Shown here: piece after piece, positions 46,318 through 58,912 of the stretch
Position numbering within the stretch: the stretch's first letter is position 1
How the letters are laid out: each line of letters begins with the position of its first letter
Origin: Porites lobata
Taxonomy: Eukaryota; Cnidaria; Anthozoa; Scleractinia; Poritidae
DNA length: 64,000 nucleotides
Direction: 5' to 3'
NCBI GenBank assembly: GCA_942486035.1
Contig: CALNXK010000080.1
Span: 1,736,001-1,800,000, forward strand
Translations under genes and position numbers: made by a program
The notes under the pieces: generated by a model
Database searches by the model: none
What the model saw: only the letters and a program-made list of their open reading frames with translations
What the model was told of the DNA's origin: nothing

Positions 46318-46437
46318 CTTTCGACCGAACAGCTTATGTAGATGGTACTCCTTTCGGTTTCTTTCGTTATTATTTATTAATTATTAATATTATAAGTATT
46401 ATTGTGATTACTCAACTTCAATAACTCTCCATTCTAG

Positions 46438-48471
46438 AAGTTGAGCATATACAAGAAAAAAGAAAGAGCATCATGAGGGATTATTGGCTGACACATAAGT
46501 TTGAGAAAAATCCTCCAGCCAAGGCTGAAAGTTTAGGATTTATCTTTGTTGATGACAAATTCCAGATAATCATCTGTGCAATCGCTGAAGTGGCAAGTAC
46601 GACAATGAAGACGATATTTGCTCAGCTTTATAATAAGACCTGGAGAGGTGAAGACGTAAGTATGACGGACTTAAACTTTAAGGGGAAGTAAAAGAGCTCA
46701 CACTACAATTCGAAAAGAGTGGGAGAAGTTTCCCCGGTGGTGTGGTCTACCATTACCGTCATTACCGTACCTCTGTTATCATTTCACTTATCAGACTTAA
46801 CATGCAGTATACAACAGAAATAGATCGATAGCAGCAGGCAGTGGCGGCTTTACTGCTTAAGTCCGAGGAACTTACGGTACAGATATAATGTACAGAGAAC
46901 ACCTACCGTTGTCCTCTCACCGGCCGCAACATTAATTACTTTACATTATACTGTAGCCTGATCCAAGTGTTCCGATAGCGGGATCGAGGTAGCAGGGGAG
47001 GCTGGAGGAAGCTTGTACTTTATAATAAAATGGACAGAGCAATTGAAAAGATCTTCATTTCGTTATATATAAGTGCAAGTTTCAGGCTGAAAGTAAATGT
47101 TTAAATGAAATTTTAAAGACAAACGTTAAAACAAAATCAAACCCAGCCTTAAGTTCTCGAGCAAATAATAATGTGTAAATAAATAATAGTTAGTTATGTT
47201 TAAAGCAAACTAACTACCACATTCCGGCGCGGAAGTTATGTACTAAAAAAGTAACATTCACATTGGTCACGTGGAAATATGAGCAGCCCCATTTTTTATC
47301 ATTTTGTTTGAAAAATTAAAGCCTTAAGGGTACTGTGAGTTTTATTGGCAGTCTTAACAATTCAACCGGGTTCCGAGGATGCCATCTTTTAAAAAAAAGG
47401 TTTCAGTGCCTAGGTTATTACGTTCTATAGATAGAATTCAGATATAACGCGCACTCTGGTTGGTCGAAAACTCGTGCTTTATGAGAGTATAAAAACGGAG
47501 CTAAAGCTGCCACGTCATCTCCCAATAGTTTGTTTTAAAAATTTCAAAGAAATGCGTGGGGAAATTAACGGATTCTTTATCAGAAAACAAATAAAGAAGC
47601 TCTGTCTGTGCTCTGATCTGTTGTACCGTTGTAAAGTACTTAGGAAGCCGCGGCCAGAGCACTCAAGAAGTACACACTCGACTACGTCTCACGTTTCCTC
47701 TGCACAAATTACGGCACTAGCCTCTTCCTGCGTGCTTCCCATTATAGAACAGAACACAGTCAAGGCTTCTTTATTAGTTAAATAACCAGCAGTTATTTCC
47801 AACACGCACTTAAAAAAAATTTCATCGAACATGCTTTGTGAATACTTTCACAATGATTTCCCTTTATTTTTTCAGGTTCACTTTTGGACGTTGGGTAAGA
47901 AAGGGGATATGGGTTTGAAACCTCCATATAATTACACAGAAGAACGAAGGGCGATACGTTTGAAGACTTCAAGTTCCCCTTTGTTGGAGAGCCCCTCAAT
48001 CGATTGCTCTCGGCCTTCAAAGACAAATTCATAGCGAACAGGACGTCACTTAGAAGATCTGCTCGAGACAAAATAGTTAAATCCTATCGGCCTCGTGATT
48101 ACATCTCTAATGGGGAGAATGTGGTTACTTTCCTTGAATTTATAAAATACTGCTCTCACTATAGAATGCGCGATCACCATTGGCGTCAATACGAGAAAAT
48201 CTGCCATCCTTGCCTTGTTAATTATGACTTCATTGGTAAGCTGGAGCTTTTGGCAGAGGACGGTCCATCTCTACTAAAAATGGTGGGCATCAGTGACCGA
48301 GTAGCTTTCCCGCCAATCCACCAACATACAAGAGGCGATGAGGTTCTGAATTACTGCTCTAAGGTTCCGCCTGACGACATCAAGCAGATTGGAGAACTGT
48401 ATTTTAGCAATTTTGCGATGTTTGGATACGAGTTTCTGGGCCCTGTGAAGTCAAATGTGAAAAACTCTTGA
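46438..48471 (+). pseudogene. Carbohydrate sulfotransferase (Sulfotransfer_2 type), damaged copy 1
   Basis: Exon 46438-46655 (donor GTAAGT) and exon 47876-48471 (TGA) join in phase and encode the catalytic domain of a Golgi carbohydrate sulfotransferase of the CHST8-14 kind, with HWRQYEKICHPCLVNYDF and GKLELL typical of the family. Three lesions are visible. The 5' PAPS loop, PKVASTT in copy 2, reads AEVASTT here, losing the lysine (46581-46592). The 3' phosphate motif reads VGEPLNRLLSA where the family has VREP, losing the arginine (codon 47986-47988). A frameshift falls between about 47950 and 47970. No first exon with a membrane anchor is found upstream. The exon and its intron flanks are about 75-80% alike to copy 2, so they arose by tandem duplication. 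A sequencing slip could explain the frameshift but not the two residue losses. Confidence 0.8.
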
Positions 48472-48516
48472 TTTCTAGAAATCTCTCTAGCTGAGACGAC
48501 AATGGCCATTCTCATG

Positions 48517-48740
48517 CCCAGGGGGGGCAATCTCTATAATGGCCTATACGGGAAGGGTCCGCCAGAAAGGGGTGCCATTTTCAGGCTTCAGATGAAAGGG
48601 TACGGATGTCACTAGTTGAAGTATGCTAAACTGGAAGGAAAATGGAAAATCTGTCATTTCGTAGCCCAAAAGGGCTACTAGATGCATTTTATGGTTGTGA
48701 AAAAGTCGGGAAAACGTTCTGGTTTTTTTATTTAGTATAT
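48517..48740. repeat. Dispersed repeat with CCCAGGGGGGGCA start
   Basis: A G-rich start, then ATAATGGCCTATACGGGAAG and AGCCCAAAAGGGCTAC. The style is like the hAT-type MITEs of this window, but no matching right end is seen. Lies directly 3' of the sulfotransferase pseudogene. Family membership is inferred. Confidence 0.5.
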
Positions 48741-49539
48741 CTAGAAAGAAGAAATAATTTAACCTCCCAGCAAAAAATTTCTGAGATTATTGCACATTAA
48801 CAGGTGACCAGGAAGGCTATTTATGCATAATCTTTGCAGCAGAGTCCTGAAAAGTACCTTTTTAACTAGGATTGATTGCGTAGTGGTAAAAAGAGATGTG
48901 CGCAGACTATTTACTTGAGCTATTCTCAAGTATGACGGCCTCTGATTCGTATATAGTCCCTTGTGGACTAATTTAAAAGGTAAGTAAAAATCCCGTGTCC
49001 CGTCCATCACCTGCAGCCATCCAAGGTTTTATCTTTAAGGAAAAGAGATAAATTCTTTTCTGCAGATCTGTTCTTAGCTCAGTTGGGTATTCCATGACGT
49101 CACTGCTGCTTTATCATGTCTTACTAAAATAGAGCGTGTTCATGTGACGTCACATCCATTTTCGTGTCCCATAACAATGAATACGCGGCCAAGTTGGTAC
49201 CCCAAATCAATGCTGTGGAACCTTTTGAACCTTTTTCTTATTTAAAAACCTTCTAGCGTTCCACAAGATTTGAGTAGCTGCTGGCGACGCAGGACTTTTA
49301 TCACGTGAGTCCTGAATACAGTAAACACTTGCTAAAGAACCTGCATTTTTTGAGGTCTGGCAAAAAAGGTTCTGTTATTTTGGGGTTTATTTTGAAATTG
49401 TAACTACAAAATTATAACCAAGATACAAGCAACAAATGGAAGGAACAGTAAAAACAGGCCCCTGGACAAACTGGAAGAATATGCAGTAGTATTTAAAACG
49501 CTACAGTTTTAATTAAAAATGCTAATGTCAGGTCTATTA

Positions 49540-50130
49540 ACAGTGTCAAGCAATGAAAAATGCCAGCTGTTTTAAGTATGGACCTCAGCCATTGAAAACC
49601 GCCACCCCTTTCACATGCTTCCACCTCACCCAGAGTAATAAAAAATATTGCTCCTATTCCTTAAATTAGTGTCACTGGACATTGAATTGATGTATGTTTT
49701 ATGAACTTCTGCCGTGATTATTGAACTGTGATGTGGTCAAGTCATTGTCTGAACTATGGTCGGCAAAAGAGAAAACCTGCACCCCTTCCAACTTAAACTC
49801 GATCTATCTTGCCCAAAGTAACAAAATACTTTGCTCCTATAATTCCTTGATTTTGGACAAAGGAAATTGGGTTGATGTGTGTTTTTGAACTAATACTGAG
49901 ATAATAGCATGTGTACAATTGCACCCTCCCCACAGAAAAAAATGCTGTACACAGGCTGCTGAGATTATTGAACTGGCATGTCGTCATTGAACTAACTTCT
50001 GTTTTAAATCTTTATTAAGCCCGTTCAGTCCCCTTCTTTTACATTTGTGTGTCCCAATAAATATAAGCTACATTGAGACTACAGACCAGTTTGAATGAGA
50101 TGTAGTAGTGTGGTCATTGAACTATTTCAA
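49540..50130. repeat. Degenerate tandem repeat, about 170-bp period
   Basis: Recurring phrases (ATTGAACT, TTGCTCCTAT, GTGT/GTCACTGGACA, TTGATGT) return at roughly 170-bp spacing three times. Highly diverged; boundaries rough. No coding content. Confidence 0.4.
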
Positions 50131-50595
50131 CCTCTATTCAAAAATTTTAGGCTTGTAATAGGGGTCGTCTAGCTAAATAAAATGAAATAAAGTTAAAACT
50201 AATGATAGCAATAACAAAATCTCCTTCAAAAGATAAAATGGATAAGAATATCATAGTATTAATTATTGTACAATATTAAAAAAATACCAAAAAACTTAAG
50301 CAAGGGAAGACTGCCTTTATAGCAAGAGATTTTTGTCTCCCTCATCAAGATTGACTGACGTAGTCCAAAATGATTGATTGATCAATACTGGCACCTTCCT
50401 TCTCTTCAACCTCTTTCCCGGATCCGAAAATAAAGTTTATTACTTATCACCCGAGAATCTGAGGATCTTCCTGTAACGATTACTGAGAGTTAGGTAAATA
50501 TAAGCTTCAACAAGTTTTGCAGTTTTATTTATTTTGTCAAAAGCATTCATTGTTAGTAACGTCGTAGACTTAAATCTTGGTGTAAGGACATAATA

Positions 50596-51011
50596 GGGCC
50601 ATTTATACGAGGAAAAATAAGACGCGAACTTTCTGTATAAACGGCACATTTCGTCTAAAATAAGACGCGACTTAGCTAAGACGAGTCTTATTTTAGAACA
50701 GCCCTTAACACCTGTTCTTAGATAAGACGCGTCTTAGCTAAGACGAGAAAAACTTCGTATAAATGACCCTCGCGTCTTACATAAGACGCGAACGCATGGT
50801 ACGCATGCGTTAATTTTTGGCGGGAAAATTTTTGCGCCTTGTTGGTTGCCGTTTCTACGGGCAACACTCACATGAAAACGAGTCAAGAACAGAAATAAGA
50901 CGCGAACCATTTATACGAGCTGTTCTTGTCTCAGATAGGACATGCTCGTATAAATGGTACATTTCGCGTCATATTTAAGACGCGTCTTATTTTTCCTCGT
51001 ATAAATGGCCC
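50596..51011. mobile_element. 416-bp MITE upstream of sulfotransferase 2
   Basis: GGGCCATTTATACGAGGAAA and TTTCCTCGTATAAATGGCCC are perfect inverted ends, continuing through AATAAGACGCG. TA flanks both sides. Inside, AGACGCG/CGCGTCT motifs recur many times, giving nested hairpins. The right end lies about 400 bp before the start codon of sulfotransferase 2, so it is part of, or borders, the promoter region. Confidence 0.85.
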
Positions 51012-51410
51012 TAATGTGGTCTTCATAATCAACTCCCGACCTGTCTTCGGTTCGTAAGAATCCGACTACTTTGCAGCCATTTCTACCTCAGGTTTTGCGA
51101 ATTTTGAACCACTTACCTGTCCACCTAAAGTTTACAAGACTTAAAAGAACAAAAACTGAGCCGTATCAAGAAAACGACACAAGATCTGGCAGGCTGTACC
51201 CTTCCCATGGTCCCTTGCGGCTTATCACCAGTCAACTCGCATTTCGCGCTCGCTTCTATCATCCGAAAAACAAAGCGCCTGAGGAGGAGGAGGCTGCCAG
51301 CGTGGCGTGTGTGTTCTTGTCTCGCTGTTAAGAGAAGCAAGATAAAAGGCACGAAAACAACTCTCCGATCATCTGGGTAACCCTGGACAGACTACACTCA
51401 CTCAATCACC

Positions 51411-54400
51411 ATGAGACGTCGCAAGAATCTTAAAGCAATCTTCTTTTTTTTGCCCATCTACTTGGTGCTTTCAGGGTTGTTTTATTACCGTCATAAATCG
51501 TCTAGGAGAACTGGAAAGACAATACGGTTCGAGCTAGACGAAAACGTAACAGAAGGCCAAGAATATACAGTGGGTCAAGGTACGATTAACTGAGTAGTTC
51601 ATCTTCCAGCTTTTAAAATTTACAGCACTTTAATCCGTATATAAAAAGGGCAAACCTTGGATTCAGCATACCATAATACTAAAATAACAGCGTTTAATTT
51701 TAACTGAATTTCTTAATTTGAACTACACCTAGTATATTCGATCCAGTGCAACCTCGAGTTAAGTTGTTCATCAAAGGGAATCCATCTGACTTCACGATGG
51801 GTGACTTGCACCCAATACCGCAACTGTGAGAATAATTGGCAAATACCGAAATAAGCGTATGGCGAAAATCGAAGAATCTAACTGATGCCGCAATTATGAT
51901 CGGTCACGCTTACTTCAAGTTGTATCCATCTCGAGTGTTTGTTTATCTCAAGCATGTTTATAGCAACCTCAGCCATTGCAAGGAAACGTGAAAAGACGTC
52001 GAATTGATCCGTAAAATGTCAGAGTTTGCGTAGTTTTATTAACCTTTATGGCTTACTGTGTTTTGTGTAGCATATTGTTTTGACATGTATTAGTTAGGAG
52101 ACTGCGCAAATGAACTGCACCGCGATACCGTGAAGGATCTTCTTTTACCAAATACCGTTAACCAAAAACTCAAAAAGATGAAAAAAAGAAAAAAAACATA
52201 CTTTAGGGCCAGATGATACCGCCTCGCCTCGTCTCTCCTCGCCGCTGTGCGGCTTGGCTTCAGCTCGGCTTCGGTATCACAGAACCTTCATTTTCTACAT
52301 GACTGGTCTCTAGCGAAGGGTTTTTCGCTTGATATCACTTAGTGTAATTTATTCACTGATTTGAATTCGGATGCATAAAAGTGAGAATCCATTCTAATTA
52401 GAAGCACTAATACGTGAACGCGGCCTTCTTTTCGTTAACCTTTGTTTCAGCGGAAAAAGTGCTTTTGGTAATTATGGTACTACAGCCCATGTGAACTTTG
52501 ATGGTGAATAATTGCTGATGAATAAATGAAAAAAATAATACTCCAGCAAAACAGACTGGCAAATTAAGACTCGAACGTTTCTAAGGGGCGCACTTGACCA
52601 TGAATGCATGACTATATAATGCGTCAAAGTAGCTGGGTTTTTTTTATATTGGCATGAGCTTGATCCGAATAGCACTATGGACAGCCACATGCATGACATG
52701 CAGTCTTATTAGTAAACTAATATTTTGAGGACAAAAATTTAAAATAAAACCCTATAGGTACAAGAAGAGAATGATTATGATTTTGTTTTGGTAGGTCTAT
52801 TATATATGCTAAACCAATGGAGTAAAAAGCCCAGATCTTTCCATGAATAAGATCTTTATTCAATTTATTGTCACTCTACTGATGCAGTTACTTTAAAGGC
52901 AAACTATTGGTATCTTCTTTTAGTATACATTCATTATCAGAAAACGTTGTTACGTACGACTACATCTGGTTTGATTTGGTATTGAGTTCATCTTCTTTGA
53001 AAAAAGTAAATAAAGTACATGTCAATATTTCATTGGCTTTGTTATTGAATCAACAACAAATACCACAGCATTGCCTTAACCCTCAAGTTAAAAGGAACTC
53101 AGCTTCAAATAGATTACTCCACTCACCAACCGAATCTCTTGAATCTAAAAATTGATTGTAATAACCCCAAAAAGTCTTTATAGTTGTGTGGGAACAAATA
53201 TAACATTTTCTTAATAAATATGTGCCAAAGTTCAATCCAAACTATTAACTTATAGGGGTGTACCTGCCTTTAGCAAATAAGCAGGGGCTTGGAAGTGATT
53301 CGGATGGTATATGATATATATTTTTTAAAAAAATAGTTGCACTGGTAAAGAGCCGTGTATTTTCCTTTGGCCTGGTCGATCATCTCGTACAAGAACTAAA
53401 TGACAGGCTTATGTCACAAGAGAATCGTTTCTTAGGACAATATCTTGTTTCAGCAAAGCTGAATGCTTTCAACAGCGGAGTACAAGATATATAAGCTTTA
53501 TGAAATCTACAAAACCGATCTTTCAAAGAAGAGAGACTTTGACAATGAAATTTTATGGTGGCAAACAAAGTGGTCTCATTCAACTGATGAAAAACCAGGA
53601 ACACTCACAGAGACACTCCAGCACGCTAATCTGGACCTTTATCCCAACGTGGTCACAGTTATTACCATCCTCCTAACAATGCCAGTGTCAACTGCTACCC
53701 CCGAACGATCTCTTAGCAGAGTGAAGACGTGCTTACGTTCCACGATGAAAACAGAGCGACTCGCAGCACTTGCTCTGATGTATGCTTACAGAGACATACC
53801 CATTGATGTAGAAGCCGTGATTCGGGAATTATGCGCCAAAAAGAACAGACGTCTAGCTTTCGCGATTTCTTTGAGTTTGCCAAGATTTCAGATATGTTTG
53901 CAACTAATGTGTCGCTTGTCAGGTCATTACGTTGTTGCTGTAGTTGACCACAACCACGACTGGCTGCATTTTGTTAAATATTCCATTATTTCTTGTTCAA
54001 TATGGAATCCTGGCATTTGCCAATTAATTTAAGCGCCCAGATTGCACCAGATTACATCTCAGAGTACTTGAACTTTCAGAATTTTCCGGGAGGGCATGCC
54101 CCTCGACCCCCTAGCATGTCGCGCCTTGGGCTCTACTAATGGGCGCTAATGCGCCCATATTGTATCTCCCCTCAATATGCTTCACCAAGGCTTACAAACA
54201 AAAAAATGCCTAGGAACGCCCCTGACTTAAATAAGTTTATTATTTTTTAAAAAGTGCATACCTTCATAAATAGACTTATCTAGTATGGTAAATAAAACAT
54301 AATTATATTTTACATTAATAGATGTATTTTGTGAATTTCCTTAAACCATTTACCCCAAAACGTTGTACAGAAAATAAAGAAACAAAGTTGCCTGCCAAAG

Positions 54401-54923
54401 AAGCCATTTAAAACAAAATATACATTACTGACACCCATCTCCCAGTCTCTAACAAGTTATTTGCAAGCAAAGAAGTAACCACAAGCCTGTGTGTGTACCT
54501 CGTTGTGGATAATCTTGAATGTACAGTAGCTTATAAACACAGCAAACAGAAAAAATTTCTCTCCCAATTCTAGCTTAGAATTCTGGCTTATTCATGTACC
54601 AAATGTGCCAGCTAGAAGACCTCTTTAGCTTGTATATTTTGTTTTTTTCAATGCGGGCCATGTGATAACACTCCAACGAACAGTTTCTTTTCCATGTTAT
54701 TTCAGACGCTGCTCATGTACAAGAAATACGAAAGAGAATCGTGGAGGATTATTGCCTGACTCATAGATTTGACAAAAATCCTAATTTTAATAGAGACAAC
54801 TTTGCATTTGTCCTCGTAGATGACAGACTCAAGTTAATCTACTGTGCAATCCCAAAAGTAGCAAGTACAACAATGAAGGAGATATTTGCTCAGCTTTATA
54901 ATAAAACTTGGAGAGGTGCTGAT
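51411..54923 (+). CDS. Carbohydrate sulfotransferase (Sulfotransfer_2 type), copy 2, 5' two exons
   Basis: Exon 51411-51579 starts MRRRKNLKAIF, with a basic N-terminus followed by a hydrophobic segment of about 18 residues (IFFFLPIYLVLSGLFYY): a type II signal anchor as expected for a Golgi sulfotransferase. It ends with one base over and joins exon 54706-54923 in phase, making an Asp codon. The second exon carries the intact 5' PAPS-binding loop AIPKVASTTMK and FAQLYNKTWRG, and ends at GTAAGT in phase 0. The 3' exon with the acceptor-binding half is not seen in the remaining 9 kb, where a Helitron lies; it may be beyond the window or lost. The likely substrate is a glycosaminoglycan or N-glycan sugar, not deducible further. 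GATAAAAGG at 51341 is a weak TATA candidate. Intron 1 holds a hAT transposase relic. Confidence 0.82.
53350..53870 (+). pseudogene. hAT transposase C-terminal (dimerisation) fragment
   Basis: In one frame: DHLVQELNDRLMSQENRF up to a stop near 53495. In the next: LYEIYKTDLSKKRDFDNEI, LWWQTKW, NLDLYPNVVTVITILLTMPV, STATPERSLSRVKTCLRS and MKTERLAALALMYAYRDI. The last blocks are the conserved hAT dimerisation region (ER-S--K--LRS, -RL--L-----). Only the C-terminal third remains and it carries a frameshift, so it is dead. Inserted in intron 1 of sulfotransferase 2. Confidence 0.85.
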
Positions 54924-55739
54924 GTAAGTATAACTTAAACTTGAAGCGGACGTGCTAACACACACTATAATTCAAAAAGAGCGGGGGAAGTTTCCCCATT
55001 AGTGTAGTCTCTTCACATATCACATATATCATACAGTAGCGCAGGGAACATAGGTGTTATTTGTGACCTTGATTGAAGTTAAATTTTTCAGCTATAAATA
55101 TTGGCATTAGCCTTTGTTTACTGTAGAATCGAATATGAACTTGAGCGATCCTGTTACAGACCTGATAAAACTAGAAATAGCTGGCGCTAGAGTGCCAACG
55201 AGTAAAAACGGCGACAGTTGCTTGCCGAATGAAAATGAAGAAGTAACCAGACTACAGAACATTTTTTTCAAATTGAATGATTGTTTAAAAAAGCATTGCA
55301 AAACGCACATGCTATTCTTTGTTGTTTAGAATGTCCGTAAGAACTAAACTTGTAAGGCAGATTAGAGCTGAAATATATGTAGCCCTTGCATTACCTGAGA
55401 CAAATGAGCATGAATTGAAATGTGTCAAATGTCTTTAATACCAAAACTTGTAACGTAAATTACAAATGCAAATCTGAGATGCTTTTTCTTCGTCTTTTAG
55501 AATGTTTTTAAAAACGAAACTTGTAAAGTAGATTCCAAATGCAAATCCTTGTTTTTTGAAATGTCTTTAAGAACTGAACTTGTAACAGAGATAAAAATGC
55601 ATATCTCACATGATTTCTTTGTTTTTTAAAATGTTTCATGTTCGTGTTTTAACATGATTTTAGAAGGCAACTTTGAACGTAGTTTACATAGTAAGTAGTT
55701 TCATGCCAAGATAGCCCATTAATCAATCGTTCCATAGTG
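54924..55739. other. Intron 2 flank of sulfotransferase 2 with imperfect repeats
   Basis: 54924-55020 is alignable with 46656-46750, the same intron of copy 1. At 55308-55640 there are about four degraded copies of a unit reading TTTTTTAGAATGTCTTTAA...AACTTGTAA. A 64-codon frame from 55135 follows an AG but has no family resemblance. Confidence 0.45.
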
Positions 55740-56981
55740 TCATTGCGCCAGTCCATTTGAAAGAGATGTCACCTGGGTTATGGTGTTTTTGTTCACATTA
55801 TAGGTGAAGTGGATATCCTTGAGGTCCATAAGGTGGTCTTCAATAGATTCTGAGTCACTCATAAGGGAAAGCTCTGGAGACAGAGCCAGAAGACTTTCAA
55901 TTTCTTTTTGTGAACGCTGTCAGCCATATTTCCTTTCCAGCTATTTCTACTTTGACTTGCACAGATGCATCTCTCTTGCATTCGCCTTGACGCTGCCTTT
56001 TCCCACAGTTCCTGCATTTTATGTACTTCTGATGGGCACTCTCTGTTATCTTCCTCTTACAAGCTTGACAAGCAACGAATATGCTTAGGTTGTTAAGAAA
56101 CTTGAACATGTCGACTTTAACTTCTTTTTCTGGGTTTTCCAGTAGTGTAGGCCCTTGCACAGACTTAAGTTGTTTGCTGGCTTCCTTGAAGGTAGTTGCT
56201 GGTGTCGTTGCTAAGTGGGTGCTTCCTTTGAAGTGCTTGACGTTCAGGTTTTGGAATTCATATGTTGTCCCATTTTTCACGTTGTTGATGAGCTCATCCC
56301 AAATGTGAATTTCAGCTGTACCTGTCTCATCTTCTAAGACACAATCCTCTTTGACGAGCGTCATCTTTTGTGTGGATTTCACTTCAACCGCTTAGGTTGT
56401 TCACTGCCCAATGAAATCGTTGCTGTGACGTTGACCTTCTGGTTTATCTTTAGAGTTGGTACCTGTTCCAGAGTGATCGTAGTAGCAGGTTGCACTGAAG
56501 AGGAGGATGACTCAGATGCAGCAATGTCTGGAGAATAATCAAAGTCAATGTCGAACGCTGGTGCAGACCTTACAATTGACTGTTGGTTGAAGATAATGTC
56601 CTTGTTCGAATCATTCTTCTTAGTATTTGACAGCAGCACAGGGGTTTTTGATTTGTTATGTCCACTGAAGGTTGAGTGGCTTGGGATATTAAATCCAACT
56701 ACTCGCTGTACTTTGGAAGGACTTGTTTGCAGATGAAACTCAAACCAATCCGTTCTCTTTGAGCGTTTTACAGGGCTTAAATTATGTATAAAGCCACAGA
56801 GTGATTCTAAGGAAAAATCAAAGATTCATGTTAAATAGGCAACAAATCACTGTAGTCTCTGTGTTTAGTACCTATTCACCATTTTCCTTGCATTCTGATC
56901 TACTGTTCTTCCCCCATAATCATAATACTTACCCGAGTTAAGGTCTGGCTCACGCTTTGACATTCTTTCCACAAAGAATCT
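55740..56981 (-). pseudogene. Helitron-encoded RPA-like single-strand DNA-binding protein
   Basis: A first exon (ATG at about 56967, MSKREPDLNS, donor GTAAGT) splices to an exon starting at about 56811 (SLCGFIHNLSPVKRSKRTDW). The chain continues with Ser/Thr-rich sequence, then in another frame MTLVKEDCVLEDETGTAEIHIWDE, the signature of an RPA1-type OB fold, and a zinc ribbon CQAC...CRNC. The last part (SLLALSPELSLMSDSES) is again in a shifted frame and ends at TGA 55742-55740. RPA-like partners are known from Helitrons and would protect single strands during rolling-circle transfer. At least two frameshifts. The splicing of the first exon is inferred from good AG/GT sites. Confidence 0.75.
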
Positions 56982-57249
56982 GTAACAAAAATAAAAATTC
57001 TAAATAAAGGTTATGTACATTGTAGCAGTTTTCCACTCAATTTATGCCATTATTTCAAGTTAAAATCTGTATCCTTTACATTATCTTGAATCAAGGCTCA
57101 CATCTGGTTAATCAAACTCTAATTGTTAAAAGTGGTTTTATCTGGTTTGGATGTTTAATATATTTAGGGCAATAGGATTCTACAATAAACTGTCCAAAGT
57201 ATCTTGGGCTAAACCATCTAGCCGCTCTTCTTCTTTAAGTCTGTAATTT

Positions 57250-58912
57250 AAATTGCACATTTTTTGGGTGCTTGCAGTCTATCCAGGGTCATGGGTTCTA
57301 CCATTAGGTCTTCAAGTTTCTTAACTCTACTTAGTGCAACATATGTCATTCCTGAAGATTTTTCTGAAGGACCAAGATCAACCCAGGCTTTCTTTAGCGT
57401 TAAACCTTGACTCTTGTGTATAGTGATTGCCCATGCTAACTTTAGGGGTAATTGCTGTCTTTCACATTTTTGACCTAGGTTTTGAGAAACCTGTGTTATT
57501 GGACAAATTGGAACACATCTTGGAAATCTAGCAGAAAGAGTAGGGCCATTATAATCGTCGTCAAACTGTACAAGAACACAAATTGGTAGCGTCGGGGAGT
57601 CTGGTCATGTGGATAAACAAAATCTAATACTGTCCCTAGGGCTCCATTACAAAGTCCAACTTCAGTCCAGATGTTCATAGTGAGCATTACTCTCGCTCCT
57701 TTTGCTAAGTAAATCACAGGCTCTAGGCCTCCCATTTCATCTGAGCTAAGGTTCTGAGCACCACCAGAGTGACGAGCTTTTATAGTTGCTATTGGTTGAT
57801 TAAGAGCTTTTAACTTGGCTATGTTTATCTCTGCAACACTAGACTTGAGATAGGATAGTCTTATTGATGACATTTCAAATTCCTGGATATTTGATACACG
57901 GTCTGGAGTTCTTGACAGTAATGTATGCCAATCAGCTGGTGTGGATTCACCATTACGTGCTCTGAGAAGAAGATCCCTAAAAGGTGCTGCTCACTACTGT
58001 TACCATCAACTCTGTGGTTAACTGTCAATGCAACTACTTTGTTAAACTGTTGATACATGAGATGACCCTGAATCTGCTTATCTGTTTTGGGCATTGAATG
58101 GTAAAGTGGTTTATCACCAACAGGGGGTAACTGTGCTATATCACCCACAACAATAACCGAAAGACCACCAAAACTCTGATTTGCCAGGCCTGTAGCTTGT
58201 CGGCATCTAGAATCTATCCAGCCAAGCAAACTCTGACCAACCAAAGAGTATTCATCTATTATCAAATACCGAAGATTTTCTACATTACTTTGAAGCTGTT
58301 GTAGTGCTATTCCTTTTAGTTCAGTGAGTCTTTTTGAGCCAATTGGCAATTTGAGAAATGAATGCAAAGTTACACCATTCACATTAAAAGATGCTTTTCC
58401 AGTGTACGCTAGCACCTTGCATTGTGTTTGGAGTACATTTCTAATGGCGTCAATGAGATAGCTTTTCCCTGACCCTGCAATACCTTTAATTAGAGAAGTA
58501 TAGGTTCTTTGTCACTTCTGTTAAAGTGATCACAAACTACGTTGTATGCCAATCTTTGGTTTGTACTAAAGCTTGAAATATCTACTATCCTTGTTGGCAT
58601 TTGCCACTGAGGATTATTCATAGATTTTTGATTCGCTAACCAAGATACTACAGAATTTAGTTGCTCTTCATCAAAGTGTTCAGTAACATTGTGCCAATAT
58701 CCCTCAGGAGCTAAGACAGAACTTTGTGCATCATTAGTAATGTTTTGAATATTCAACTCAGACATTAACATCCATTCTTCCTTTTCCTCTTCTTCATCAT
58801 TTTCTGTTGTAAAATTGTCAGTTTCTAGCTTAATAGATTCCTTTAAGGCTTGTAACTTGATTTCCCAGTCAGGAACTACAGCCTTTCCATTGTTACTACA
58901 GAGAAAATTCAT
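57250..58912 (-). pseudogene. Helitron PIF1-type DNA helicase
   Basis: Motifs in order: Walker A GIAGSGKS (about 58487-58464), YTGKASFNVNG, Walker B LIIDEYSLVGQ, GDIAQLPPVGDKPLY, then KGARVMLTMNIWTEVGLCNG (about 57700) and motif VI region ITIHKSQGLTL...MTYVALSRV (about 57450-57300). This is superfamily 1B helicase of the PIF1/Helitron type, which unwinds the transposon strand 5' to 3'. The motifs fall in at least three frames, so the copy cannot make a full-length enzyme as read. No catalytic motif residue is visibly replaced. Confidence 0.88.

Noticed and set aside
47474..47785. 103-codon frame after a TATAAAAAC motif
   Set aside because: Lies in the intron of the sulfotransferase pseudogene, with no start context, homologue or splice partner.
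51071..51331. 86-codon frame upstream of sulfotransferase 2
   Set aside because: Sits in the promoter/5' UTR region, composition is unremarkable, and nothing links it to the gene's frame.
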